Assembly: GCA_025201805.1 (NCBI GenBank)
Contig: MU619265.1
Span: forward strand, 179,394 to 219,768
Direction of reading: 5' to 3'
Length of the DNA stretch: 40,375 nucleotides
Source of the DNA: Parasitella parasitica
Taxonomy: Eukaryota > Mucoromycota > Mucoromycetes > Mucorales > Mucoraceae
A program made the translations under genes and the position numbers. The notes below the pieces were generated by a model. It saw nothing but the letters and a program-made list of their open reading frames with translations. It did no database searches and was not told where the DNA came from. Below are positions 12,501 through 23,269 of the stretch, piece by piece (position 1 is the first letter of the stretch; every line of letters starts with the position of its first letter).

Positions 12501-15500
12501 TTAATTCAGTATCGAGTAAATCTCGCGTTTTGTCAATAAACTTTTCTGCTTCTGCATATCTGTTGCGGTGCATTGCCAAAATAGCACGGAAAAAGGTACG
12601 ATCAGGGCTCTCGGCCTTGAGCAAAGCAATGTATTCCTCCATCTGTTCCCATTGACCCTGACCCCAGGCTGCAGCTGCGGCGAATGGTGCCATGCTCTTA
12701 CGGTTTTCAATCGGTGCGTGAATCCATTTCTCTTGCGCCAGCGCAGAAAGTTGATCCCATTCACCCAAAGCATGCAAGCAGCGCATACGACCCAGTGTAA
12801 TCTCCATGGAATTGGGGTTTTCCATTTGCTGCGCCTCGTAAGCATCCAAAGCATCTTGATATCTGTGCAATTTTTCAAACCATGATACTCTGCGCTCCAG
12901 ACCTAAGGAATCTTGAGCAAATGTCAAGATACCCATGGCAGCATCGGGTTGTTGCAAGAGGTTGTTGATGGACATGAGCATTTCCACAGCTTCAAATGAC
13001 TGCTCAATATGGAATTCAGTTTCCTTGTAATGGAGGGCCTTGGCATAGGCGTGGCATTTCTGAGCATAGACAGCTAACGTACGGATATCAATTGGCAACA
13101 TCTTGTTATCGTGTTCCATGAATTCGGCAAGATGCAGCAGAATCTGGATGATTTCTGGAGGGATATTGGGAGCTTTGAGAGCAACTTCGAGCGATTTCAC
13201 CAATTCGTCAATATATTGGTCGTATAATTCGTTCCAGCAAGATACAAAGGCAGCGTTGAATAGCTCCCGAGCAAGTGGAGTATACAAAGATGCCAAAAAG
13301 ACGCAAGCACGAAGAGCATGCGAAGGAGATTGTTTCAGCAGCTCTACACTGAGCCTACGGATCCACTCCATCCAATCTTCTCTGGTGGATCTTTGAGACG
13401 CTTCCCAAGCCTTTTTCAAGTGTTGCTGATTTACGGGCTGTTTCTTGGCTGTGCTCTGGTCAGCAGAAGGTGTTTCATCGCCCTTGGCGTCTCTGTCATC
13501 AAATGCCTTGCCCAACTCTTGAGGGAGGTTTTCCCCCTTTAACAGTTTTCCAATGAGTAATTCGTAATTGGCATGCGAAATACGATGTCTAATCAAAACT
13601 TTGTTGATAACAGGTATAAACTTGGTATAGTCAGTGCCCAGCTGGAACACAAGAGCACACAATAAATCCATGGCAACATTTCTAGCTTCCATAGGCAACA
13701 CAGGCAACACGCGAGCCAAGGGATGAATGATACGAGAGGCATAATCAAACATATTGACTTTCTTGGAGAGCGCTGTGATGGCCGAAATAGCTTGCCGACG
13801 TACTGACACTGGAGCATCAGGCTTTTCAAAGAACTTGATAACTGCAGGAATTACTAGATGCATGTATTCCTCAATATTGGCACCAAACACAACAAAAGCA
13901 TGCAAAACCTTGATAGTAGGTAATCTTCTGTCTGTATCGTCGCTATCGAAGATTTGGAGCATGTGGGGCAACAAGCGAGGTAAGTACACTTTGAGTTCCC
14001 CATCCAATGCTTTGGCAATAGCTTCAATCAATGAGATGATGGTGATTTGGATAGTTGGTAAAGGTGTCCAGTAGTCGTCAATGAGATCAAAAATGTCTTT
14101 GAGATAGTTTCGAATGTGTTGCTTGACAATAGAGACAAGATCACCTAATTTGTGGAAATAAAGTTCGAGCATATTTGACGAAGATGTCCTCATTAGCGAC
14201 AGGAAACCAGGGATAACCAAAGGTAAGAACTGTACTACTTTAAGGCCTAGTGTCTTGAAAATGAACATGATGGCATCAATGACAGCATAATGGTGTTGAC
14301 TAAGCGACGGATCTCTCAAGATTTTCATTAGTGAATGCATGACAACCTGGGGATAATAGTCTTCAGATGAGGGTCCAATGCCCATCATCAGCAGAGTAAC
14401 ATCGTTGCTTGCCAACTTCGGGTCAGCCAATTCCTCACTTGAATTACCTATGGCATTCATCTAGCAATGAAAAAGACAATTTGTTGGTATTGCATTTGAA
14501 AAAATGTCAGATTTAACTTTACCTTGTGTTTATAGGGGTCCAGTGCACCAAGAATACCCATAAGTTTTACTGTCTCTCTTCGGATGATAGGATTTTGCTC
14601 GGTTTTCATGATATTGATAAGAATATTCAACAGTGCGGGATACTTGGTATAGGGCTCAATAACAAAGCCTGTGTTGCTAGCAAGCTGGCCCAATGTCTTT
14701 AATGCTGCATCACGTTTGGCACTGGAGCTTTGATCCTGTAATGTCTCCATAATCAGGGGCATCAATTCGTCCAAATGGGGTCTCATATCTTCACCGCTTA
14801 CAGCAGCCAATTCACCCAATGCACCTAAAACAGCAGAAACAACGCCTGTAGAAGGATCTCTTGCCTTTGGCAATAAAACTTTGAGCACAGGCTCAATGTA
14901 TGGTTTTGTTAATCGCTGAGCAGCTCTCACAAGCAAAGAAACCAATCGAGCAGATTCTTCCTTTTGTCGACTCACTACTGAATACTCTAATTCCGTCAAA
15001 AGCTGGATCAGTGTCTTTCTAAGCGATGGCATAACATAGGCTGGGTTGAATGTTGTCAATCTACCGATAATTGTAATTGATATTTCACGAATTGCAAAGA
15101 CTTCGTCATTGAGAGCAATGAATAGCGATCTAACGTTATCTGCTTGAGCTAAATGACGATCAAATCGAACATCCAATGAAGACAGTACTGTTTCGCGGAT
15201 AACAGGGTCTGGATCCGCAATGCCCACTGTCAATAGTTTCTCCAGCACTTCACCAACTACTTTGATAGCATGAGCACTTGTTTGATTACAAATGGGATCA
15301 CGCACAAACAGCTGGCAACATGTTACTGCTGCAGCCTTTCTAATCTCGGGGAGATCATCATCCAGATAATTCACAATGCAATCACGCACAAATTCATTCA
15401 ATACATGGTTGGAGAAATCAAATGAGCCTAGCGTTGTTAATGCAAGCACAATTGTCTCATTATCTTTTCCGTCTCCTAATCCGTTTTCTCGAAGTGGCCT

Positions 15501-17268
15501 TTCAACAGTTTGAATGATGGTTCGATTGGTTGGTGCACCAGGTTGCTTGTACGGCTGTCCGCTGATTGTGATTGAAATGACATTTAGCAAGCGTTCTATT
15601 TACTTACGTTAGACAGTGCGAGGGAATAGGCATTTTTCGGATTTGGTATATGGGGTTTACCTTGAATAACTGGTGATAATGGCTTGATGCGATCTGCTAT
15701 GTTGCTCAAAGCTGTTACCAATGGCTCAGATAATCCACAATTAAACATCAAGTCCAAAATATCATGCAAATATTTAGTTAATGCTTGTCCAACAGCAGTT
15801 GCCAACATGCTTGTGCATGTAAAGATGGCTGATTCGTTCTCTTTTCTTTGCCGTCTATTAATTGCCTATTAATTGCTTGTTTTGATAGTTTTCGTGACAA
15901 CACCCACCCTTTGACCATCAATGCTTCTTTGATACAAGTTAATGTGGCATCCAAGTAAGGACTCATATTACTTTTGACTTGAATAGCAACTTGTCCAATA
16001 GCAATAAAAGCTAACGTATAGAGAAAATGTTAATCAACCCATATTTCATCTAACATGTACATTATCCGCTTACCGTCTCTTTTTTCGTTACTTTTGCGAA
16101 GCAAATTTAGTAGATGGCTCATTGATTTGTGCAAATATAATTCAGAAAATGTTGCTGGATCGTAACACGCCAAAGTTGGGATAATAGATACAACTGTCTT
16201 TCTAATCAATGCGTCACGAGCATCTTTCAAGCGAAATGTGATATCACACACATCCTTGTACATATCTGTCATGAACTATCAAACTGTAAGTGTATCATAA
16301 GAGATACGTGTATAAATTGAAGGTTCTTACCATGCCAGCATGCAACAAAAGCTCTCTCATCGCTAATAAGCTACCATGAGTAGCTTCAGGACTATTCATG
16401 CGCAATCCACGATTGACTTCTTCCCAAATTCGAGCATACCAAGTCTTTCTCATGGGAGTTTCACGTTGCTGTACAATTTCCAAGCATTGCGAAAGGCAAT
16501 CAGCTGCGTTTTCACGGATAACATTTCTGGAGTCTCGCAGTGCGACCCAGATAAGATCAAGGATACGATGAACGTATGCATAAATAAGTGTAGGTGCGTT
16601 TACTGCCAACTCTCTTAATACAAGTACTGCTGCTAAGCGGCTACGATCACCTTGAAGCCACTCAAGTGCATGTTCTACTTGAGTATCCACTAGGTCTGCA
16701 GTGAAAGCAGAAGAACTCACAGCTAAGCGACCCAAGGCTTTTGCGGCTGGTACCATAATTTGTTGATCATGATGGGGTAGCATGTGCTGCAGATAATTAT
16801 GGAAACGTGTGGCATTACTTTCTGGTTCTAATCCGATCAAACGATCTATCACGACGACATATGTTTAATAGACATTTCTCAAGACTCGACAGTAGCAGTA
16901 GTATTTTTACCTATACCAATAATAGCACCTAATTTTTCATTGTTGTCATTTCCATGAGTCCAGTCAAAGAATCGTTTATTGATATCATTTGTAAAACGAT
17001 TAAGATTCTCCTCTGACAGCTCTCTAGAAGCTGTTGCCGCCTATACTGAATGAGTAACCCAATAATAACTTTAAAAAAAACGGATTGTATTCTTACTGTT
17101 TCACGAAGTTCATCTGCAGCTTTAATACGTCTATCCTCGTGTCTACGGCAATGGCTTTTAGTCGACAGGAATATTACTAATAGTTGACAATTTTGCTTAC
17201 TTTGATTTTAATTCACTGAATATTCTGTTCAAGTTCTCCTGAGAGTTGAGCATAGCAACTGTGGCCAT
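9546..17268 (-). CDS. TOR1: Target of rapamycin (TOR) Ser/Thr protein kinase
   Basis: Complete PIKK-family kinase, core of TORC1/TORC2. Twelve exons (5' to 3'): 17268-17201, 17154-17097, 17040-16911, 16845-16331, 16275-16074, 16010-15908, 15854-15661, 15595-14523, 14460-10026, 9972-9856, 9796-9616, 9561-9546; 7092 nt, 2363 aa, near the usual TOR length. HEAT repeats fill about residues 60-1200, the FAT region about 1215-1790, the FRB about 1838-1935 ([19 protein letters not shown], with the rapamycin-contact Ser conserved), the kinase about 2000-2290 ([32 protein letters not shown]) and FATC at the end ([14 protein letters not shown]). Exon 12 is 16 nt and codes only the end of the last Trp-Cys-Ala-Phe-Trp. 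The last intron (9562-9615) is 54 nt, in frame and stop-free. FKBP12-rapamycin sensitivity is inferred. Confidence 0.97.
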
Positions 17269-18190
17269 TCTTTGTTGTGGATAATGATGATGGTTTCGAT
17301 GTAACTCGTTTGTTTTATAACGTTGAAAAAGAGTAGAATAGATAAAATATTAATATAACAATTAAATCGAGGAAATATCACCTTAGGATAATATTAAGGG
17401 TATATCTTTGTAAATATCCTTTGTTGATGAAATGAAAACAAAAAAAAAAGGGAAAAAAAGAAAGTTCAAACAAAAGCTTTGGAAAGGACTTGTATTTCGG
17501 GTGTACACCACTTGCAGCCAATGGAAATATGATGAATCCCTTGACAGGAATCTATCAGCAGCAGATTATTTAATAGCGAATGTACCAATTGATGAACAAA
17601 GTAATAAAAACTATTGAAAACAATCTATCTTCATTATCGCGCTGAAACTGTTATGTGAAATCTTGAAAAGCTAAATTGGAAAGAAGATGCATCTCTTGAG
17701 CATACTGAGCTACTAGAGTTTTGGAATAATGGCACTCGAAGATGTATTTTAAGGGGTTGTAACTAACATTCAATAGAGTAGTTGTAGCTGTTTGCTAAAC
17801 GTCAGTTTAAACAATCCCTCAACCCTGTTTTGGGCAACTAATTTTTTCATTAACATGTACATGCATAATTTATGAAAATATAGTATGCACTGTTATATAC
17901 TGCACGAAAGATATAGTCATAATGCTCTATTAGTATGATATAAATATAATAAAACTGGGGGAAATTGGGAAGCGATATCGTGCAAAGCAGTTTTCAGTAG
18001 AAGGAGCAAAACATTGCCTGCTTAAGAGTACTTGTATACTTTGAATCCCTCTACTCGCCCCCAAGATTCATATCTTATACAATAAAATAATGGTGTTTTT
18101 ACAAATTACCAAAGTTGTGGAATCAGTTGTAACTTATGCTTTCTGATGCTGCGTTACTGCACAATTTCTTCTGCCCTAAACAGTGCATCT
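17269..18190. other. TOR promoter and gene-free sequence
   Basis: This AT-rich stretch lies upstream of the TOR start at 17268. A plus-strand open frame at 17432-17617 begins in an A-rich run and is dominated by Lys; it has no domain and I do not call it. The TOR promoter should lie in the first few hundred bases, but I recognise no specific element. Confidence 0.45.
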
Positions 18191-18194
18191 ACAT

Positions 18195-18435
18195 CTTATA
18201 ATCAAAGGACTACCTCTTTAAAATCATTACAATTGTCAAACAACTGATTATAGCACAGTATTAGTCAGAGCAAGACCTATCCTATATTTAATCAGCTAAT
18301 TATTATGAATGTGAATTATTCATTGATAATTTTAGCTTTGCAATTTCGGATAAGTAGGACCCAAAAAGATAGTTTCTTATACAAGACGCTCTATTGATTA
18401 CTTCTATTTACTATATAATAGAATAGGCGGTGACA
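18195..18435 (-). repeat. Repeat module R, copy a (inverted)
   Basis: By eye, the reverse complement of this stretch aligns over about 230 bp with copies b and c. Shared words include GTCTTGTATAAGA, TTAGCTGATTAAATATA, GATAGGTCTTGCTCTGACTA and TGTTTGACAATT. Copies differ by scattered substitutions and small indels, so they are old. No coding capacity is seen. Together with copy b it forms a foldback with a spacer of about 290 bp. Confidence 0.75.
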
Positions 18436-18460
18436 TGTAACCTTGGATTCGAACATGAAC

Positions 18461-18476
18461 AGTTGCCATGGCAACT
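18461..18476. promoter_or_regulatory. 16-bp perfect palindrome matching an RFX/Crt1 X-box
   Basis: AGTTGCCATGGCAACT is identical to its reverse complement and contains GTTGCCATGGCAAC, the ideal two-half-site motif bound by RFX-family winged-helix factors (Crt1/Rfx1 in fungi). It sits in the spacer between inverted copies a and b of module R, over 1 kb upstream of TOR. A match of this quality is unlikely by chance, but no nearby regulated gene is evident, so function is unproven. Confidence 0.5.
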
Positions 18477-18721
18477 GAGTACTAATCATGGAATTCTAAA
18501 TTCATATATTTTGGAGTCTGACAGCCTTGCAGAGCAAGATGGACCCCGCGTAAACGAAGGTCGATTTTTACCGTAGCGTAGCGAAGGTGCAAACATCACC
18601 AGAGTGGTATAAGCTTTGTTTATAAACTAGCACTGTGTATGTGACACAACATCACTAAGGCGTCAATTTTTTATGACAGATTCTCTTCTTTTTTCAACGT
18701 ATGACACCTCAGTTTTCAGGC

Positions 18722-19060
18722 AAAGACATAGAAATAATCATGGAATGTCTTGTGTGAGAAACCATCTGCTTAATTTAAGTACGTAGATAAAATTATCGTT
18801 GAATGATCTCACATTCATAATGATTAGCTGATTAAATAAAGATAGGCCATGCTCTGATTACTACTACTGTGTTATAATTTGTATTGACAATTGATATCAA
18901 GCATGATCTAAACGCATTCAAAGATTGATTCATGTAAATTTATTCACTATAAAGAGACAGCTTCCTATCAATATATATGATCATTGGTTTTTATCTGGTA
19001 AATTAAGTCTTTATAACTTTACATTTATATGATCACATAAAATCATTTGCAGATGGCCAC
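18722..19060 (+). repeat. Repeat module R, copy b (direct)
   Basis: Aligns along its length with copy c: GTCTTGTGTGAGAAACCATCT, TTAGCTGATTAAATA, GATAGGCCATGCTCTGA, ACTGTGTTATAAT, TTGATTCA..TTTATTC, AGAGACAGCTTCCTATCAAT and ATCTGGTAAATTAAG all have near-identical counterparts there. I estimate roughly three quarters identity by eye. The boundaries are approximate. Confidence 0.75.
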
Positions 19061-19600
19061 TTAATTTCATGTCTTGCCCAGTTGTGTTTGGAATCGATCA
19101 ATATTCCTCTTTTAAATTCACTTGCACCACAATGTTTAATTATAAGAAGGCACAATTATACGTATTTTCGATTGTAAAGACCATAGTCTCACGTAAAACT
19201 AACTTTCCTTTCACATATGCAAACATTGGCTGCTTGACGATGTACCAGGTTACACATTTTACGTAGATGAATTTTGTGATTTGGCTATCTATATCACTAA
19301 CTCTGCTCTCGATGTATATTGTCTTAATTGTATTTCATTTATTGGTTACGCAATAATGCGATATGCTTTTCTTTATCACCCAGAGCCACACATCAGTCTG
19401 GCTCTCTTTTCATACATTCAGAAATCGGCCTCTTGACGATGTATTATATGATTGTGGCAGTTGGCACAGCTTACCCTAAGCATGTATTTGTTCAGGAGCG
19501 GGCATCTGAGCAGATGTGGCGTTTGTTATATCAGGTATAACGTTATTGACGGACTGAACGAGATTACCAACAGGTTAAGATTGTTCATACAAAATGATAC
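19061..19600. other. Degenerate sequence with a weak internal duplication
   Basis: Two short open frames lie here (19069-19266 and 19328-19540). They share a DNA motif about 196 bp apart, ending in TTGACGATGTA (at about 19233 and 19431), and read IGCLTMY and IGLLTMY. I recognise no family. Given the surrounding repeats I treat this as remnants of an unidentified mobile element rather than as genes. Confidence 0.3.
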
Positions 19601-19762
19601 TATTTTATAAACCAATTTTTTTGTGAATAAATCAATCACAATATTAAGTGTATTTATTTTCTATGCTTGTTCCGATGGCTAACATGATAGATATTTGACG
19701 TCCCAGGAGCAATAACTTCAGGCTTGAGTTTTTCTCTTCTTACGTCGTTTTGATAATCCATA

Positions 19763-20344
19763 AACACACTGCGAAGGTATAATGTCTGTAGAATTGATAT
19801 CAGGCGCACAGTGTATGATTCTGATCCCAAGCATGAGATTGTGGTTAATTTATTCAGCGAAAAACAAGATACGTTAGATTTACCAAATCATTTAGTTACC
19901 CCTGCCTATTATCATCCTAATGTGGACAATTCTACACAGAAGTTTGTGTGAGGCCAGCCCCAACTAAAGTCTCTCCGAGTCTTTCTAATGGAGGTCTTTG
20001 ATCATCAGAAACAAAAGCTGATTAAGTACGTCTTCCTGTATTGCGTGAGATGAACTGCAGAAACGTACGTCTACCACTTATTACCATTATCTTGCTTGTA
20101 TCTGATATCATTATTTCCTTCTTTTAAGGCTACGGGGGACCAAAACACAAAAGGATTCTTCTTTGGTGTTACAAGCTCTGTATCCTCGGGTTCAAACACT
20201 TAAGATACTAAGCATTGTTGGGTTAAAAAAAGATAATAAAAAACCAAATGTTAACGAGATACGAAAACTTATAGATACTTTATTTAAGATCGAAATTGCA
20301 TCTGCTATTTATACTTTTTACAACTACATAAATTTATGGTGACT
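19763..20344 (+). pseudogene. Broken ORF, probable mobile-element remnant
   Basis: Two open segments lack any start and are separated by stops. The first (about 19763-19951) reads with good codon character (RRTVYDSDPKHEIVVNLF, then LDLPNHLVTPAYYHP) to a TGA. The second (about 20121-20344) includes LVLQALYPRVQTLKIL, KKPNVNEIRKLIDTLF and IASAIYTFYNYINLW before TGA. The 3' end of the second segment recurs, inverted and degraded, at 21690-21760, so the sequence has been copied. I do not recognise the family. Confidence 0.4.
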
Positions 20345-20485
20345 TATTTACATTATTAATTGACAAGACTAATTCACAGCGACAATCTACTTGACAGGGT
20401 ACGATATGAGGTTATACAGCAAGGGCTACACGTCTTTGATCTGACAGTGTTTTAACCTTTATCCTGGTGCTCAGATCTGTGTTAC

Positions 20486-20501
20486 TTACAGGAATAACCT
20501 T
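20486..20501. repeat. Target-site duplication, left copy
   Basis: TTACAGGAATAACCTT; the identical 16 bases recur at 20675-20690, exactly flanking the poly(T)-headed insertion. The last base or two merges with the T run, so the true length could be 14-16. Confidence 0.8.
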
Positions 20502-20674
20502 TTTTTTTTTTTTTTGTATGAAAAGTGTATCTTTATTAATCTTTCAGTATGAATTATGTATTAAGTATAGACAGGGTCAAGGGGTCAGCTTGGACACCTG
20601 TAGGAGACAAAAGAGAAGAAATTAAAGAACTATGATCGTGTCTGAAAATATTAATAGCAACAGAAGGTATCCAA
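20502..20674 (-). mobile_element. 5'-truncated poly(A) retrocopy (SINE or processed mRNA fragment)
   Basis: On the minus strand this 173-bp insert ends in a run of about 16 A (T run at 20500-20515). An AATAAA signal (TTTATT at 20532-20537) lies 16 nt before the tail, as in a polyadenylated mRNA. It is bounded by a 16-bp duplication. The inverted paralogue near 21525 lacks the insert. These are the marks of LINE-type target-primed reverse transcription. The body has no open frame and I cannot name the source transcript; I see no Pol III A/B boxes, so a truncated mRNA copy is slightly preferred over a tRNA-derived SINE. Confidence 0.75.
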
Positions 20675-20690
20675 TTACAGGAATAACCTT
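20675..20690. repeat. Target-site duplication, right copy
   Basis: Identical to 20486-20501. Removing one copy and the insert restores continuity with the inverted paralogous sequence (…CTGTGTTAC…TAACCTTCTTGATTTG). Confidence 0.8.
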
Positions 20691-21004
20691 CTTGATTTGA
20701 AACAGAGACTTTATTCTCCAATTTACACAATCTTCAATTGAAGTATATTGCCATGATCTCCTGTCTATAATTATGGCAGATCACATATATTATACACATG
20801 TTTATCATAGATCATACCATCATTTTAAAACACCCTAAATAAAAAAGCTTATTTCACATTCACAATTAATCAAGAATTATACTCGTCGAAGTCTTTAACT
20901 AATTTTTCAACATCCCAATCTCTTCAAATAAGAAAACTTATTCTCAATCTCGTTAAACAAACAACAGAAGCACACCTAACCGTTCCTGATCGGATCTAAG
21001 GTTA

Positions 21005-21383
21005 AATGGCATCGATTATTCTATCTAGTGTAAATAGAAGTATTCAATAGAAAGTCTTGTATAAGAGACCATCTAATTGTGTTCTACTTATTATAAATTG
21101 TGAAGCTCAACTTATCGATGAATGGTTCACATTTATGACGATTAGCTGATTAAATATAGAGATAGGTCTTGCTCTGACTAGTACTGTGTTATAATCTTGT
21201 TTGACAATTTAATGTCAAACATGACCTGATTGTACTTTACAGATTGATTCAGATATATTTATTCTAATATAAATAGACAGCTTCTTGTCAATCAATAAAT
21301 CAATAGTTTTGTGTCTGGTAAATTAAGCTTTATTACTTTCTAATATTTTTTATATCACATACAATCACCTGCTGTGCTCATTT
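21005..21383 (+). repeat. Repeat module R, copy c (direct)
   Basis: Third copy of the module, in the same orientation as copy b and opposite to copy a. Its left part (TTATTCTATCTAGTGTAAAT, AGAAGTATTCAATAGAAAG) matches copy a better than copy b; its right part (ATAGACAGCTTCTTGTCAAT, GTCTGGTAAATTAAG) matches copy b. No coding capacity. Confidence 0.75.
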
Positions 21384-21399
21384 TTAAGACCTGGCACAA

Positions 21400-21760
21400 C
21401 TGATCTGCCATAATGTAGGATAAGAGATCATGATAATGTACTTCAATTGAATATTGGAGATTGTCCAATGATGTGTTGTTAAACTTGTCGAAACAGGAGA
21501 ATAAAGTTTTTGTTTCAAATCAAGAAGGTTATCTGTAACACAGATCTGTATGATTGACAAACAATTATAAGGTACTGTCAGATCGAAGATCAATAGCCTT
21601 TTAGTATAATAATACATTGTACCCTGTTATTGAAAATATGATGTTGCTTGCAAATTACTCTTATCGATTAGTATCGACTCTAGTATTTTAAATAAGTCAC
21701 CAAAAATATATGGAGTTGTAAAAAGTATAAATAACAGATGCAAAGTTGGATCTTTAATAA
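21400..21760 (-). repeat. Inverted repeat pair, right arm (empty-site copy)
   Basis: Inverted counterpart of 20285-20810 and without the 173-bp retrocopy. The minus-strand open frame at 21384-21617 lies within it and has no recognisable domain; I treat it as part of the repeat. Confidence 0.72.
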
Positions 21761-21870
21761 ATTAATCTCAGATTCAGGAACGTGAACTCCATTGGCTCAA
21801 ACATTGATCACGTGTGGATATGTAAGTAACACAATAAAATAAATATTTTTATTTCACTATAATATAAAAA

Positions 21871-21944
21871 GCTCGCTTAGCTCAGTTGGTTAGAGCGTGG
21901 TGCTAATAACGCCAAGGTCACAAGTTCGACCCTTGTAGTGAGCA
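21871..21944 (+). tRNA. tRNA-Ile (anticodon AAT)
   Basis: A full cloverleaf can be folded. The acceptor stem GCTCGCT pairs with AGTGAGC (one G-T), with a GCTC/GAGC D stem, TGGTG/CGCCA anticodon stem with loop CTAATAA (anticodon AAT, presumably read as IAU), variable AGGTC, and a T arm ACAAG-TTCGACC-CTTGT. The length is 74 nt with discriminator A, no intron and no encoded CCA. A run of seven T follows at 21947-21953 as Pol III terminator. Confidence 0.95.
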
Positions 21945-22567
21945 TCTTTTTTTGCAAATATTTTTAGAGTGGTGTTTGTAGACAGTATTTTTTTTTGAAA
22001 GAATTAAGTTCACTTTGCAAAACTACTTGAATGTATACAAGAAATATAGAGCAATCTGCCAGAGCAGCTACTTCGATATCGTGGTGAGAGCCAGATTTAT
22101 ATTTATCCAACTGACGAAATTGAGGAATACTTTATGAGTTTTTTTTGTTGAAGTGTATATCTAAACTAAATTCTGGCTAATTACTAAAATAAAAAGTGTA
22201 GATATTAGACGATTTTATTTCTTTGATTTGATATTTAAATGCTGTTTATCTCAATTTAATGTTATTTAAAAGGCCTTTGAGCAGTTAAAGTAAATTGATG
22301 TAAAGTGAGATTAAAATTCGCGTGAGTTGATGCTAACCCAAATAGTTTGACAGTACTAGTTAGCTTCATTGTTTGAAAAAATGATGCTTAATGCAGTATT
22401 GTTATAAAATGACCTGAATATTATGGTAATATTCAGAGTAGATGTTGAAATAAGAAAGAGTAAGCAAAGAAGAAATTACAATCGTAGTAAAACGAACGAT
22501 AGAATATGGTTCAAGTATTTTTTGTTGTTCAAAACAAATCTACTTCAAAATGCAAAGTTAAACATTC
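21945..22567. other. tRNA terminator and intergenic sequence
   Basis: The first bases hold the Pol III T-run; the rest is AT-rich and lies beyond the 3' end of the minus-strand Nudix gene. Short plus-strand open frames at 22423-22742 run antisense to that gene's last exon and intron and are not supported. Confidence 0.45.
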
Positions 22568-23269
22568 TTATAAGGTGGGGACAGGACCATTTTTCGGGGC
22601 AAATGAAGAAGCTATAAGAGCGTCCTTCATAAATGGTTTAAAACGAAGTAAATATATTGCCTCTTCAAATGTACACTGTATAATATTAGTCAGGTTTAAA
22701 CTGTCATGCGTTCGGTTACAAAAACTCACCCATTTACGTTGACGAATGTCTTTCTCAGGCCAAATATCCAAAATATCTTCTACTTCAAGTTCATAGAACC
22801 AAACATTGGCTTTGATTTCACCAGTGGAACCATAATGTAGAAAACTGCCTACAAACCTTTTGACTTTTCCCGTTACTCCACCTTTAAAAGGTATTATTAG
22901 GCATTCTTTCATTGATTAAATATACAATACCCTCTTCGTAAGTTTCACGCTCGGCCGATTCTTCTTTGGTTTCATCGCTTTCCCAACCGCCTTTAGGCTA
23001 TAACCAATTGTGTTTCACGTATTTAATATAATGCATTAATCAGTTTCTAATACTTACAAGAACCCAGACTCCAGCATACTTTGTACTTGATATTATGAGG
23101 ACTCTATTGGTTTTTGGATCTACTGCGATTGTGCCAGCAACCTAAATAATTTCAGTATTTTCAACATGGATGTTTGATTTAGATGACTTACTTGACGAAC
23201 ATTATTTTCATCAAATACTTGCTTTTCTCTACCTTCACGAGCTTCAGAAGAAAATTTATTCTGACTCAT
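22568..23269 (-). CDS. Nudix diphosphoinositol-polyphosphate phosphohydrolase (Ddp1/Aps1 type)
   Basis: Removes the beta-phosphate from inositol pyrophosphates, and in this family also acts on dinucleoside polyphosphates and polyphosphate. Five exons: 23269-23192, 23141-23058, 22997-22931, 22881-22730, 22675-22568; 162 aa. The start MSQNKFSSEAREGREKQVF is supported by the 26-codon first exon. VAGTIAVDP and KYAGVWVLPKGG lead into the Nudix box GGWESDETKEESAE followed by RETYEEGGV, a full G-x5-E-x7-RE-x2-EE-x-G-U match with both catalytic Glu present. The C-terminal half (RKW then CTFEEAIYLLRFKPFM) fits Ddp1-like enzymes. The last intron (22676-22729) is 54 nt, in frame and stop-free, so unspliced transcripts would carry an 18-residue insertion. 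NOG1 lies upstream on the same strand, with 320 bp between the NOG1 stop and this start. Confidence 0.93.

Larger units (their letters stand above)
20285..20810 (+). repeat. Inverted repeat pair, left arm (contains an insertion)
   Basis: Reads in parallel with the reverse complement of 21400-21760. Matched words include GCATCTG.TATTTATACTTTT, GGTGACTTATTT, ACAGGGTAC, GATCTGACAGT, CAGATCTGTGTTAC, TAACCTTCTTGATTTGAAAC and CTTTATTCTCC, then TTCAATTGAAGTA and ATTATGGCAGATCA. The left arm is longer because of the retrocopy at 20502-20674. Confidence 0.75.

Noticed and set aside
12501-12878. 125-residue frame inside TOR, and other frames within 10144-14074
   Set aside because: Out-of-frame or antisense to the long TOR exon.
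15596-15660. Donor GTAAGT at 15606 after CTGTCTAAC in TOR
   Set aside because: It would leave a 12-nt intron or lose the conserved [11 protein letters not shown] segment; using GTAAAC at 15660 keeps the protein in register and the full CDS divisible by three.
17432-17617. 61-residue frame upstream of TOR
   Set aside because: It starts in an A-run and is Lys-rich, with no recognisable family; more likely part of the TOR promoter region.
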